A stretch of DNA of 64,000 nucleotides from JAJFKB01 sp965230515 (GTDB taxonomy: Bacteria; Pseudomonadota; Gammaproteobacteria; Pseudomonadales; IMCC2047), in NCBI GenBank assembly GCA_965230515.1, contig OZ246007.1, forward strand, positions 2,666,001-2,730,000, given 5' to 3'. This document shows positions 44,448 through 53,512 of this stretch, piece after piece (the first letter of the stretch is position 1; every line of letters starts with the position of its first letter). The position numbers and the translations under genes are program-made. A model generated the notes under the pieces. It ran no database searches. It saw only the letters and a list, made by a program, of their open reading frames with translations, and had not been told where the DNA came from.

Positions 44448-45667
44448 AAAACCCTTTCCAGTTGACTGATCGCCCTGATTCTTGAGTCTTTTATTGCTTT
44501 TCCCAATGATTCCCCTTTAAGCCCCTTGTCAATCAATGATTTGAGATCGACGTTTTTTGCCTGCTCCAGGGCTCGTCGCAGGAAATCTGCCTGCGGATAG
44601 GGCTTTTGCTCCAGGCCCTTTCTGCCTCGAGCATCCGCTTCCGAGGCGAGCAGGAAAAGCTCAAAACGGTCGGGTCTGCGCAGTGCGTCGGTATTCGTTA
44701 TCAGCTCCAGAATTTTGGCTGGGCGCATCTCCAGCGCCCGATGACAATGCGTGTGGTAACGCGATACCAGTATTGCCAGTGCTGTATAACTGTTAGGAAC
44801 CTTTAAACGCTTGCCAATATCCTGTATCAGTGCCACTCCTTTATGCTCATGGGCGATATGGGATGGCCATTGGTCTGGCGCAGTCAGGCCTTTGCCTAAA
44901 TCATGTACCAGGACTGCGTAGCGCATCAGGCTAGAGTCAGATAATTTTGCCGCCTGCTCAAGCGCAAGTAGCGTATGAAGTCCGGTGTCAACCTCTGGGT
45001 GGTATTTCTCAGGTTGTGGTATTCCGAATAATCTGGCAACCTCAGGCAGGATATCTGCAAGTGCATGACAATCTTTCAGCACCTGTATGAATTGTCGGGG
45101 AGTTTGTTCCGAGAGGGCAGATTCAATCTCTTTCCAGATCCGTTCCGCGACCAGATGTTCGAGCTCTCCGCTCGCGACAATCTTTTGCATGAGTGCCAGC
45201 GTTTCATCGGCAACACTGAACCCGAGATGATAATAGCGGGCAGCAAAACGAGCGACGCGAAGTATGCGCAGCGGGTCTTCGGCAAAAGCCGGGGATACAT
45301 GGCGCAGGATCCGTTGCTCGAGGTCCTGCCTGCCGCCGTAGGGGTCGATCAGTTGTCCGTCACTGGATCGCGCCATGGCGTTTATAGTGAGATCTCTACG
45401 TTCGAGATCCTGTTCAATTGTCACGTCGGGGCTGCTGTGACAACTGAACCCGGTATAGCCCTTTCCGGTTTTACGCTCGGTGCGAGCAAGCGCATACTCT
45501 TCATGGCTGGTCGGGTGCAGGAAAACCGGAAAATCCTTGCCAACCTGTCGATAGCCGGAATCAAGCATCTGTTGAGGTGTTGCGCCCACCACTAACCAGT
45601 CCCGTTCACGAACGGGAAAATCGAGCAATTCGTCTCTTACTGCGCCACCAACCAGATAAATATCCAT
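44444..45667 (-). CDS. cca: CCA-adding tRNA nucleotidyltransferase with HD domain
   Basis: The 407-residue enzyme adds or repairs the 3' CCA of tRNAs. The N-terminal catalytic motif is YLVGGAVRDELL...RERDWLVVG with the metal-binding Asp pair. RRDLTINAMA, DPYGGRQDLEQRILRHVSPAFAEDPLRILRVARFAARY and the HD phosphohydrolase motif VHDLGKG follow. This is the class II gammaproteobacterial type. No strong ribosome binding site is visible at 45667. Confidence 0.97.
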   Translation of the reverse strand: MDIYLVGGAVRDELLDFPVRERDWLVVGATPQQMLDSGYRQVGKDFPVFLHPTSHEEYALARTERKTGKGYTGFSCHSSPDVTIEQDLERRDLTINAMARSSDGQLIDPYGGRQDLEQRILRHVSPAFAEDPLRILRVARFAARYYHLGFSVADETLALMQKIVASGELEHLVAERIWKEIESALSEQTPRQFIQVLKDCHALADILPEVARLFGIPQPEKYHPEVDTGLHTLLALEQAAKLSDSSLMRYAVLVHDLGKGLTAPDQWPSHIAHEHKGVALIQDIGKRLKVPNSYTALAILVSRYHTHCHRALEMRPAKILELITNTDALRRPDRFELFLLASEADARGRKGLEQKPYPQADFLRRALEQAKNVDLKSLIDKGLKGESLGKAIKDSRIRAISQLERVL

Positions 45668-45742
45668 GGGGCTATTCTAATGAGGGTGGGTAGCGAAAGC
45701 CAAATATATCGAAAGGCGGTGATTCAGGTTGCAGTTTTCTGT

Positions 45743-47431
45743 TCAATCACCCAAATCTTCTGAATCCATTGTGACCCGATCAGCGGATTCTTCGCTGACT
45801 GATTCATCGGTGCAGATAAGCTCTGCTGTGGTTTTGCCATCCTGAATCGAAGCCAGGTGAACATCGAAACCCCAAAGACGATGAAGATGCTTCATCACTT
45901 CCCTTGCATCTTCCTGCTCCAGTGGTACTCGGTTATGTTGCTTGTGGTGCAAAGTCAGCGAGCGATTGCCGCGCAGGTCTACGGAAAAGATCTGAATATT
46001 GGGTTCCTGAGCACTCAGATTGTATTGCTGTGCGAGCTGTTCCCGAATGAAATGGTAACCACCTTCGTCATGGATGGCGGTCACCTCAATTTCCTTTTGC
46101 TGATCATCGTCCAAAATGCAGAACAGTTTCATGTCACGAATCACCTGCGGTGATAAAAATTGCAGAACAAAGCTCTCGTCTTTGTAACTTTGCATGGCTT
46201 CATGCAGCGTTTCGAGCCAGTTTGTTCCGGCAATATCAGGCAGGTATTCTCTGTCCTCTGCAGTCGGGCTTTCGCAAACCCGTCGAATATCAGAAAACAT
46301 TTTAAAGCCCAGCGTGTAGGGGTTGATCCCGTTGTAATAGGGTGTGTCAAAATCCGGTTGAGCGATCACATTGGTGTGAGATTGCAGGAACTCGAACATA
46401 AATCCATCGTTGACCAGCTGCTCATCATAAAGTGTATTCAAAATGGTGTAGTGCCAAAAGGTGGCCCAACCTTCATTCATTACCTTGGTTTGGCGTTGCG
46501 GATAAAAGTACTGGGCCACTTTACGCACGATACGTACGACTTCGCGCTCCCAGGGTTCTAAAAGTGGAGCGTTTTTTTCGATGAAGTAGAGAAAGTTCTC
46601 CTGCGGTTCGGCAGGGAAGCGGTTGATAAACTCCTTTTCTGACTTTTCTTTTTTGGGTATGGTGCGCCAAAGGTCATTGACCTGTTGTTGAAGGTACTCT
46701 TCGCGTTCTGCCTGTAACTGTTGTTCCCGCTCAGCAGAAATGGGAGCGGGCCTGCGGTATCGGTCTACACCGTAATTCATCAATGCATGGCAGGAATCGA
46801 GCAGGCCTTCAACTACATCGACGCCATAGCGTTGCTCACAATCAGCGATGTAGCGTTTCGCAAACAGCAGGTAATTGACTATGGCGCTGGCATCGGTCCA
46901 GGTTTTGAAGAGGTAATTGCCCTTGAAAAAAGAGTTGTGCCCAAAGCAGGCATGCGCGATAACCAGTGCTTGCAGCGTCAGCGTGTTTTCTTCCATTAAA
47001 TAGGCGATACAGGGGTTTGAGTTAATGACCAGCTCATAGGCCAGGCCCATATGACCGCGGCGATAATTTTGTTCTGTAGAAAGAAACTGTTTGCCAAAAG
47101 ACCAGTGGTGATAGCCAACGGGCATGCCGGTTGAAGAGTAGGCGTCCATCATCTGCTCGGCACTGATAATCTCGATCTGGTTCGGATAGGTATCAAGTTG
47201 ATAGTTTTCAGCAATTCGTGCTATCTCAGACTCATAGGCCTCCAGATTCTCAAAGGTCCACTCAGAACCTTCAGCAATTAATGTGCCTTTTTTGCGAGAG
47301 GATGCCTTCTTTTGGGGAAGCGCAGAGTGCCCTCCGATCGTCGTTTCTGACGCAGATTGAGCCTTGTCCGGGGGGCTATCGTAACCCTCTTCCGGATAGC
47401 TGCTGATATCAGGTCGTTTGGATTCGCTCAT
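45743..47431 (-). CDS. SpoVR family protein
   Basis: The 562-residue protein matches the SpoVR/YcgB family: SFGKQFLSTEQNYRRGHMGLAYELVINSNPCIAYLMEENTL, VIAHACFGHNSFFKGN and MNEGWATFWHYTI. The conserved His/Glu residues suggest metal binding; the biochemical activity is unknown. In B. subtilis the homologue affects the spore cortex; in Gammaproteobacteria it travels with yeaH and prkA. The start overlaps the yeaH stop by 4 bases. The first 50 residues are low-complexity and poorly conserved. An inverted repeat GGTGATT/AATCACC (45718-45751) spans its stop codon. Confidence 0.95.
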   Translation of the reverse strand: MSESKRPDISSYPEEGYDSPPDKAQSASETTIGGHSALPQKKASSRKKGTLIAEGSEWTFENLEAYESEIARIAENYQLDTYPNQIEIISAEQMMDAYSSTGMPVGYHHWSFGKQFLSTEQNYRRGHMGLAYELVINSNPCIAYLMEENTLTLQALVIAHACFGHNSFFKGNYLFKTWTDASAIVNYLLFAKRYIADCEQRYGVDVVEGLLDSCHALMNYGVDRYRRPAPISAEREQQLQAEREEYLQQQVNDLWRTIPKKEKSEKEFINRFPAEPQENFLYFIEKNAPLLEPWEREVVRIVRKVAQYFYPQRQTKVMNEGWATFWHYTILNTLYDEQLVNDGFMFEFLQSHTNVIAQPDFDTPYYNGINPYTLGFKMFSDIRRVCESPTAEDREYLPDIAGTNWLETLHEAMQSYKDESFVLQFLSPQVIRDMKLFCILDDDQQKEIEVTAIHDEGGYHFIREQLAQQYNLSAQEPNIQIFSVDLRGNRSLTLHHKQHNRVPLEQEDAREVMKHLHRLWGFDVHLASIQDGKTTAELICTDESVSEESADRVTMDSEDLGD

Positions 47432-48708
47432 GTGGTTTTCCTTTCAAACAGATCATGGAATACCGGATAGATATCTTCTGCTGATACAATCTGCTGCATG
47501 GCAAAACAGTCAGAAAATCCTTGAGCGATATCCTCGTAGGCGTACCAGAGTGCCTGATGGTCACGTGGCGTAATTTCCACATAGGTAAAATACTGGACTT
47601 TAGGCAAAATATTGCTGACCAGAATATCCCGGCAGAGAGGTGAATCGTCGGCCCAATTGTCACCGTCAGATGCCTGTGCCGCATAAATATTCCAATCGTT
47701 GGCCGGGTAGCGATCTGCGATAATCTCGTTCATCAGTTTGAGTGCACTGGATACAATGGTGCCGCCGGTTTCGCGTGAATAGAAGAACTCCTCCTCGTCG
47801 ACCTCGGTTGCGCTGGTGTGATGGCGTACAAAAACCACTTCAATCTTTTGGTAGTTACGTTTGAGAAAAAGGTAAAGCAGAATAAAAAAGCGTTTGGCCA
47901 TATCCTTGATATCCTGCGTCATGGAGCCGGAAACATCCATGAGGCAAAACATGACTGCGCTGGTCGAAGGGGTGGGTTGAGCGATGACATTGTTGTATTT
48001 GAGGTCATAGTCATCCAGAAATGGGATGTGATTTAATCTGCGTTTCAGCCGCTCAAGTTCCGAGGACAGTTCCTTTATCAGCAAACCATTGGCCTCCTGA
48101 TCGTCAGGGGAGGCGCGTAGCTCCTCTAGCTTTTTCTCAGTCTCTTTGATTTTCTTGCGTGTTGCCCCGCCCAGCGCAATACGTCGCGCGTTGGCGCTGC
48201 GTAACGATTGAATTACGTTCAATCTCGCCGGAATCCCTTCGTTGGTATAACCGCCCTTGATCAACTTGTAGGAATCGGTTTTCATCAACTGTTTTTTTAC
48301 CAGGTTAGGCAGTTCGAGGTCGGCGAACATAAAGTCGAGGAACTCATCCTGGGTGAGTTCAAAAACAAAATCGTCCATCCCTTCGCCGGAATCACTGGCT
48401 TCGCCACTGCCGCTGCCACCACCGCCACCGGAAGGACGTTTGATCTTGTCTCCGGTAACAAACTCCTTGTTACCTGGAAAGATACGCTGTTGGCGGCCGC
48501 CGCGACCATGGTGAAAGGTGGGTTCGGATACGTCTTTTCTGGGGATGCTGATATCTTCCCCGCGCTCCATGTCGGTGATGCTGCGTTTTTTTATGGCATC
48601 AGATACCGCCTCTTTAATATGGGAGCGATACCGTCTTAAAAAGCGCTGGCGATTGACAGCGCTTTTGTGCTTGCCGTTCAAGCGTCGATCTATGATCATA
48701 AACGCCAT
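47428..48708 (-). CDS. yeaH: YeaH/YhbH family protein (DUF444) with VWA-like domain
   Basis: The 426-residue protein has the DUF444 N-terminal MIDRRLNGKHKSAVNRQRFLRRYRSHIKEAV and a VWA-like domain with the MIDAS motif DVSGSM in VMFCLMDVSGSMTQDIKDMAKRFF, followed by TGGTIVSSALKLM. A glycine/serine-rich linker occupies about residues 93-108. It is co-encoded with PrkA and SpoVR; such VWA proteins often work as adaptors for AAA-type ATPases, which fits the ATPase-like core of PrkA. Confidence 0.95.
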   Translation of the reverse strand: MAFMIIDRRLNGKHKSAVNRQRFLRRYRSHIKEAVSDAIKKRSITDMERGEDISIPRKDVSEPTFHHGRGGRQQRIFPGNKEFVTGDKIKRPSGGGGGSGSGEASDSGEGMDDFVFELTQDEFLDFMFADLELPNLVKKQLMKTDSYKLIKGGYTNEGIPARLNVIQSLRSANARRIALGGATRKKIKETEKKLEELRASPDDQEANGLLIKELSSELERLKRRLNHIPFLDDYDLKYNNVIAQPTPSTSAVMFCLMDVSGSMTQDIKDMAKRFFILLYLFLKRNYQKIEVVFVRHHTSATEVDEEEFFYSRETGGTIVSSALKLMNEIIADRYPANDWNIYAAQASDGDNWADDSPLCRDILVSNILPKVQYFTYVEITPRDHQALWYAYEDIAQGFSDCFAMQQIVSAEDIYPVFHDLFERKTT

Positions 48709-48735
48709 GAAATTTCCCCTTTTGGTAAGTCGCGA

Positions 48736-50658
48736 TTACTGTGATTTTCTGACGCGTAGATACCATTCAGATAGGAGACGGACCTGTTTCTCCGTATAAC
48801 CACGCTCCGTCATTCGGTTTACAAAATCCTTGTGCTTCTTTTGATCTTCGTTAGAGGATTTGGCGTTGAAAGAGATGACGGGTAACAGATCTTCTGTGCT
48901 TGAGAACATGTTTTTCTCTATGACCAGACGCAGTTTTTCATAGCTGTTCCAGGACGGGTTCTTGCCATTGTTTGAGGCTCTGGCTCGCAGTACGAAATTG
49001 ACCACTTCGTGCCTGAAGTCCTTGGGATTACCAATGCCTGCCGGTTTTTCTATCTTCTCCAATTCTTCATTTAGTGCGGCATGGTCAAGGATCTCTCCGG
49101 TTTCGGGATTACGGAATTCCTGATCCTGAATCCAGAGATCGGCATAAGTGATGTATCGGTCAAATATGTTCTGACCGTACTGGGAGTAAGATTCCAGATA
49201 GGCAGTTTGAATCTCCTTGCCAATAAAGTCGATGTAGCGCGGGGTGATGAACTCCTTCAAAAAGTTAAGATAGCTGTCCCTTATTTCTGCCGGGAACTGT
49301 TCCTGATCTATCTGTTTTTCTATGACATACAGCAGATGTACCGGGTTGGCGGCTATCTCGGAGGGGTCGAAATTAAACACCTTTGAGAGAATTTTAAAGG
49401 CGAATCGGGTGGATAGGCCGTCCATACCTTCGTCAACGCCGGCTGTATCCTTGTAGTCCTGAATGGATTTTGCCTTTGGGTCGACATCTTTCAGATTCTC
49501 ACCGTCATACACGCGCATTTTTGAGTAGACACTTGAGTTTTCCGGCTCTTTTAGCCGTGACAGCACGGCAAATTGGGCGAGCATGCGGAGCGTATCCGGC
49601 GCGCAGGGTGCCTCACTCAGAGAGCTGTTTGATAGCAATTTTTCATAGATCCTGATCTCTTCGCTGACCTGCAGGCAATAGGGCACTTTAACGATATAAA
49701 CACGGTCTATAAAGGCTTCGTTGTTTTTGTTGTTCTTAAAACTCTGCCATTCCGCTTCATTCGAGTGAGCAAGAATGATACCTTCAAAGGGAATGGATCC
49801 AATTGCTTCGGTACCATTATAGTTGCCTTCCTGGGATGCGGTGAGCAGCGGATGAAGGACCTTGATGGGTGCCTTGAACATCTCGACAAATTCCATGATG
49901 CCCTGATTGGATTTACACAGGCCACCCGAGAAACTGTAGGCATCAGGGTCGTTCTGTTCGTATTCTTCAAGCTTACGGATGTCTACCTTGCCGACCAGTG
50001 AAGAGATATCCTGATTGTTCTCATCACCCGGCTCTGTTTTTGAAACGGCGGTCTGGTTCAGTATAGACGGGTGCTGTTTGATTACTCGAAACTGGCTGAT
50101 ATCACCGTGATACTCCTTTAAGCGTTTGGCTGCCCAGGGTGACATGATGGTATTCACATAACGCCTGGGTATTCCGTACTCTTCCTCCAGTATCTGGGCA
50201 TCCTCTTCGGGTTTAAACAGCGCCAGAGGTGATTCCTGAAGCGGTGAGCCTTTTAACGAATAAAAGGGTACTTTTTCGATGAGTGCCTTTAGTTTTTCGG
50301 CGAGTGAGGACTTTCCGCCACCCACAGGCCCTAACAGATAAAGTATCTGTTTTTTCTCTTCAAGTCCCTGTGCAGCGTGCTTGAAAAACGATACGATCTG
50401 CTCGATGCACTCCTCCATTCCGTAGAAGTCATTGAACTCCGGGTAGCGTTTGATGACCTTGTTGGAAAATATTCGGCTCAGACGAGGATCTTGAGAAGTG
50501 TCTATGAGTTCCGGTTCGCCAATGGCGATGAGCAGGCGTTCTGCTGCTGTTGCGTAAACAGTGGGGTCTGTTTTGCACAACTCCAGATATTCTTGCAGGC
50601 TGTATTCTTCTTGCTGGGCATCCTCGTAACGGGTCTGATACTGGCTCAATATACTCAT
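48736..50658 (-). CDS. prkA: PrkA-type serine protein kinase with AAA+ core (YeaG)
   Basis: The 640-residue protein matches E. coli YeaG (644). The AAA-like core has Walker A LLGPVGGGKSSLAEKL, with EGIILAHSNEAEW and GGLCKSNQGIMEFVEMFKAP further on. The C-terminal part (about 500-640) is the kinase-like region. YeaG is linked to nitrogen-starvation and stress survival. GGAGGT lies just before the ATG at 50658 and sets the start against a frame ten codons longer. Heads the prkA-yeaH-spoVR operon; its upstream region has two adjacent palindromes. Confidence 0.95.
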   Translation of the reverse strand: MSILSQYQTRYEDAQQEEYSLQEYLELCKTDPTVYATAAERLLIAIGEPELIDTSQDPRLSRIFSNKVIKRYPEFNDFYGMEECIEQIVSFFKHAAQGLEEKKQILYLLGPVGGGKSSLAEKLKALIEKVPFYSLKGSPLQESPLALFKPEEDAQILEEEYGIPRRYVNTIMSPWAAKRLKEYHGDISQFRVIKQHPSILNQTAVSKTEPGDENNQDISSLVGKVDIRKLEEYEQNDPDAYSFSGGLCKSNQGIMEFVEMFKAPIKVLHPLLTASQEGNYNGTEAIGSIPFEGIILAHSNEAEWQSFKNNKNNEAFIDRVYIVKVPYCLQVSEEIRIYEKLLSNSSLSEAPCAPDTLRMLAQFAVLSRLKEPENSSVYSKMRVYDGENLKDVDPKAKSIQDYKDTAGVDEGMDGLSTRFAFKILSKVFNFDPSEIAANPVHLLYVIEKQIDQEQFPAEIRDSYLNFLKEFITPRYIDFIGKEIQTAYLESYSQYGQNIFDRYITYADLWIQDQEFRNPETGEILDHAALNEELEKIEKPAGIGNPKDFRHEVVNFVLRARASNNGKNPSWNSYEKLRLVIEKNMFSSTEDLLPVISFNAKSSNEDQKKHKDFVNRMTERGYTEKQVRLLSEWYLRVRKSQ

Positions 50659-50712
50659 TGTGACCTCCAGGTGATTGCCAAAGTACAACTACTACAATCT
50701 ATCGGCTCCTAT

Positions 50713-50741
50713 AAGTAATTACTTTAGGTGTAAAGCTTTAC
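50713..50741. promoter_or_regulatory. Paired palindromes upstream of prkA
   Basis: AAGTAATTACTT (50713-50724) and GTAAAGCTTTAC (50730-50741) are perfect 12-bp palindromes 5 bases apart, 55-83 bases before the prkA ATG. On the minus strand TTTACA inside the second could be a -35 with TAGGAG 17 bases on. The remaining 402-base intergenic region (50659-51060) has A/T tracts and the sirtuin promoter, but no further structure I can name. Confidence 0.4.
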
Positions 50742-51060
50742 TCTAAGTATAAGCCAATTTTGTCCAGCCGTACGGCAAAAAAACAAATAACGTAAGGGTG
50801 ACAATTTTATATTTAGAGGAGTCACTACAAACGAAGTTCCTGCTGGAGTGTTCGACTACTGACTTGACCAGGATGGCGTTAGTGGTTGCTTACGCTTTGA
50901 GCTAATGACTCTATAGGCTGTGGCAGGTGAGGTGAAATTCTGCAGCAAAATAAAATTTTGTTAAATACTCGGGATAAGGCATAGTGGACAAAAAATAGCA
51001 TTTCTAAAGTATTTTTTTCGAATAGTGTATTTTTTTTAAAATCGGGGCGTTTTTTCTATA

Positions 51061-51906
51061 ATGAGACCATCTCGTGGTAGTAAAGAGTTTGGCCAACTGG
51101 TGGATGCGATTACTGCCAGACCGGAGCTTTTTATTATAACCGGGGCAGGGCTGAGTACAGCATCCGGTATACCCGCTTACCGTGATGAATCGGGCCATTG
51201 GTGTGCCAAGAAGCCAATCTTGCACCAGGAGTTTATTCAGTCCGAGGATGCTCGAAAAAGATACTGGGCAAGAAGCCTGGTCGGCTGGCGCTATTTCACT
51301 GCTGCGCAGCCCAATGTGGGGCACCAGGCGTTATTTGAAATGGAGCGGTCCGGCTTTTCGCAGATTCTGGTGACCCAAAATGTCGATCGGCTGCACCAAC
51401 GGGCTGGCAGCAACAAAGTGATTGATCTGCATGGCCGTCTGGACCGGATTTGTTGTCTGAATTGCGGTAGAAAAGACAAAAGAAGTGATTTTCAGGTTTG
51501 GCTGGAGAAGGCAAACCCCAATGTTACCCCGTTTTCGCGTAGTGTTTTGCCGGATGGTGATGCTGACGTTGTTACCACGCAGATGAGCGAATTTGTGGTG
51601 CCAACCTGTGTAGATTGTGCCGGTCACTATATGCCGGAAGTGGTTTTTTATGGGGGTGCGGTACCGCGTGACAGGATTGAGAGGATTTATGATGAACTGG
51701 ACCACTGTAAAGCGTTGCTCATTATCGGGACCAGTTTGATGGCCTATTCAGTGTATCAGTTCTGTCGTGCTGCGGTTGATCGCGGTCTACCGATATTTGC
51801 CATCAATAAAGGCAAAACACGTCATGATGGCAGGTTTGATTTGAAAATTGAGCAATCTTGCGCAGAGGTGCTCCCGCAATTATCAACGCTACTTCGAGGG
51901 GGGTAG
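51061..51906 (+). CDS. Sir2-family NAD-dependent deacylase (sirtuin)
   Basis: The 281-residue protein has GAGLSTASGIPAYR (residues 28-41), TQNVDRLH (105-112), catalytic H124 in IDLHG, and zinc cysteines C132/C135 and C183/C186. PEVVFYGG and the NAD-site GTSLMAYSVYQF are further on. The PEVVFYGG form and the spacing resemble SIRT4-like class II sirtuins. It should remove acyl groups from lysines. No ribosome binding site precedes the ATG; T-rich tracts do. It is inserted opposite to its neighbours between prkA and glpE, which are adjacent in Pseudomonas, and ends 13 bases from the convergent glpE stop. Confidence 0.93.
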   Translation: MRPSRGSKEFGQLVDAITARPELFIITGAGLSTASGIPAYRDESGHWCAKKPILHQEFIQSEDARKRYWARSLVGWRYFTAAQPNVGHQALFEMERSGFSQILVTQNVDRLHQRAGSNKVIDLHGRLDRICCLNCGRKDKRSDFQVWLEKANPNVTPFSRSVLPDGDADVVTTQMSEFVVPTCVDCAGHYMPEVVFYGGAVPRDRIERIYDELDHCKALLIIGTSLMAYSVYQFCRAAVDRGLPIFAINKGKTRHDGRFDLKIEQSCAEVLPQLSTLLRGG

Positions 51907-51919
51907 TACTTGCCGTCAA

Positions 51920-52237
51920 TCAGCGGCTACAGTGCTCAGGAAAGGTGGACTGCCATGCTTCGAAGCCACCATCGAGACTATAAACTTCAACAAACGATTG
52001 CTCAGCAAAAAACTGGGCCGCACTTTGACTGGAGTTGCCGTGGTAGCAGCAGACAATGAGTGGCTGGCTTTTATCGGCGCCCTTCAGGAAATCAGCGACA
52101 GAGTGGTTATCAATATGCTGCGAATTGGTGATATGTGATGCCTGAAAACTTTGTTCATCACGAATATCTATCAGGGTAGCGCTTTTTTCTTCCAGCAACT
52201 GTTTTGCGTCGTTAACTGATACTCTTTGGTAGTTCAT
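51920..52237 (-). CDS. glpE: Thiosulfate sulfurtransferase GlpE (single-domain rhodanese)
   Basis: The 105-residue protein has the rhodanese active-site loop CYHGNSS with catalytic C64, preceded by DIRDEQSFQASHI and followed by YSLDGGFEAW. It transfers sulfane sulfur to cyanide or thiols. AGAGGA lies 8 bases before the ATG. Last gene of the lptD-to-glpE series. Confidence 0.95.
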   Translation of the reverse strand: MNYQRVSVNDAKQLLEEKSATLIDIRDEQSFQASHITNSQHIDNHSVADFLKGADKSQPLIVCCYHGNSSQSAAQFFAEQSFVEVYSLDGGFEAWQSTFPEHCSR

Positions 52238-52250
52238 AGCAATTTTCCTC

Positions 52251-53078
52251 TCAACGACCTTTTACCATTGATGCGCAATCGCAGCTGAATATTTGATGGT
52301 CATCGAGTCTCATCATTGTGAGCTTACGTCCCCACACACAACCGGTGTCGAGCGCGAATACGTGATCTACGTTACTTTCGCCCTCCAGTGCTGCCCAGTG
52401 ACCGAATAAAATTTGATGGTCCCGCGTTTTACGGTGGCGATGAACAAACCAGGGGCTGAATCCCTGTGGAGGGTTTTCAATCCCCTGGTGGTGGCTTAGC
52501 TCGAGTGTTCCCTTAGCATCGCACATACGCATTCGCGTCAGGTAATTGGTGATCAGCCGCATTCTTGGCCAGCCGCTGATATTATCGTCCCAGCAATCGG
52601 GCTGATCTCCGTACATCTGATAGAGAAACTCTTGGTATTCCGGGCCTTGCAATACCGTTTGAACCTCGTTGGCCAGTGCCAGTGCCTTTTGAATATTCCA
52701 TTGTGGGGGCAGACCGGCGTGTACCAGAATATAGTTGCGTTTCGCATCGTAATGGAGCAACGGTTGTTGCCGCAACCACTCCAGTATCTCTTCCCGGTCC
52801 GGGGCGCTAAGAATATCGTTAATTGAGTCGTTCGGGTGCGGTCGCTTAATCCCGTTGGCAATCGCCAGCAGATGCAAGTCATGATTACCCAATACGATAG
52901 TGGCCTGTTTTTCCAGCCCTTTCAGGAAACGCAATGTCTGCAGAGAATCAGGTCCGCGATTAACCAGATCGCCCGCTACCCATAGCTGGTCGGAATTGGG
53001 GTTGAAGCGGGCTTTGTCGAGCAGGCAGGTGAGTGGTTCATAGCACCCTTGAATATCCCCAATTGCATAGATCGCCAT
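52251..53078 (-). CDS. apaH: Symmetrical bis(5'-nucleosyl)-tetraphosphatase
   Basis: The 275-residue enzyme hydrolyses Ap4A to ADP, limiting stress-related Np4A caps and alarmones. The metallophosphatase motifs are IGDIQGCYEPL, LWVAGDLVNRGPDS, VLGNHDLHLLAI and VHAGLPP. Length equals the family norm (E. coli 280). It starts 17 bases after apaG. Confidence 0.97.
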   Translation of the reverse strand: MAIYAIGDIQGCYEPLTCLLDKARFNPNSDQLWVAGDLVNRGPDSLQTLRFLKGLEKQATIVLGNHDLHLLAIANGIKRPHPNDSINDILSAPDREEILEWLRQQPLLHYDAKRNYILVHAGLPPQWNIQKALALANEVQTVLQGPEYQEFLYQMYGDQPDCWDDNISGWPRMRLITNYLTRMRMCDAKGTLELSHHQGIENPPQGFSPWFVHRHRKTRDHQILFGHWAALEGESNVDHVFALDTGCVWGRKLTMMRLDDHQIFSCDCASMVKGR

Positions 53079-53095
53079 GTCTGAATACCAGAATC

Positions 53096-53485
53096 TTAAT
53101 GAAGTGCGTGAGGTGCAGCGAGGGAAAAAGCGTCTATGGGTGCGTCAAACAGATGGCCATCCTCACTGAGCATCTGGTAACTGCCTTGCATATGGCCCAC
53201 CTTGGTGTTGAGCACCACGCCACTGTTATAGGTGAAGCTTGCGCCCGGTTCTATAACGGGTTGTTCTCCGACCACGCCTTCGCCTTGCACTTCCTGTAAC
53301 TCGTTATTGGCGTCGGTAATTAGCCAGTGTCGACTGAGCAGTTGCGCCGAAAGCCTGCCTATATTGGTAATGGTGATGGTATATGAGAACACATACTGAT
53401 TTTCGAGCGGGTCGGACTGTTCCTCTATATAGCTGGTTACTACGTCGACCAGGATTTGATAACGCTCGTCCTCTAAGTCTGTCAT
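53096..53485 (-). CDS. apaG: ApaG protein
   Basis: The 129-residue protein matches ApaG: SYIEEQSDPLENQYVFSYTITITNIG, LLSRHWLITDANNELQEVQGEGVVGEQPVIEPG and MQGSYQML. It has a fibronectin-like fold; the E. coli mutant is linked to cobalt/magnesium sensitivity, but no activity is proven. No strong ribosome binding site. Confidence 0.96.
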   Translation of the reverse strand: MTDLEDERYQILVDVVTSYIEEQSDPLENQYVFSYTITITNIGRLSAQLLSRHWLITDANNELQEVQGEGVVGEQPVIEPGASFTYNSGVVLNTKVGHMQGSYQMLSEDGHLFDAPIDAFSLAAPHALH

Positions 53486-53512
53486 TGCAAATTACATCTG
53501 TACCTGAATAAG

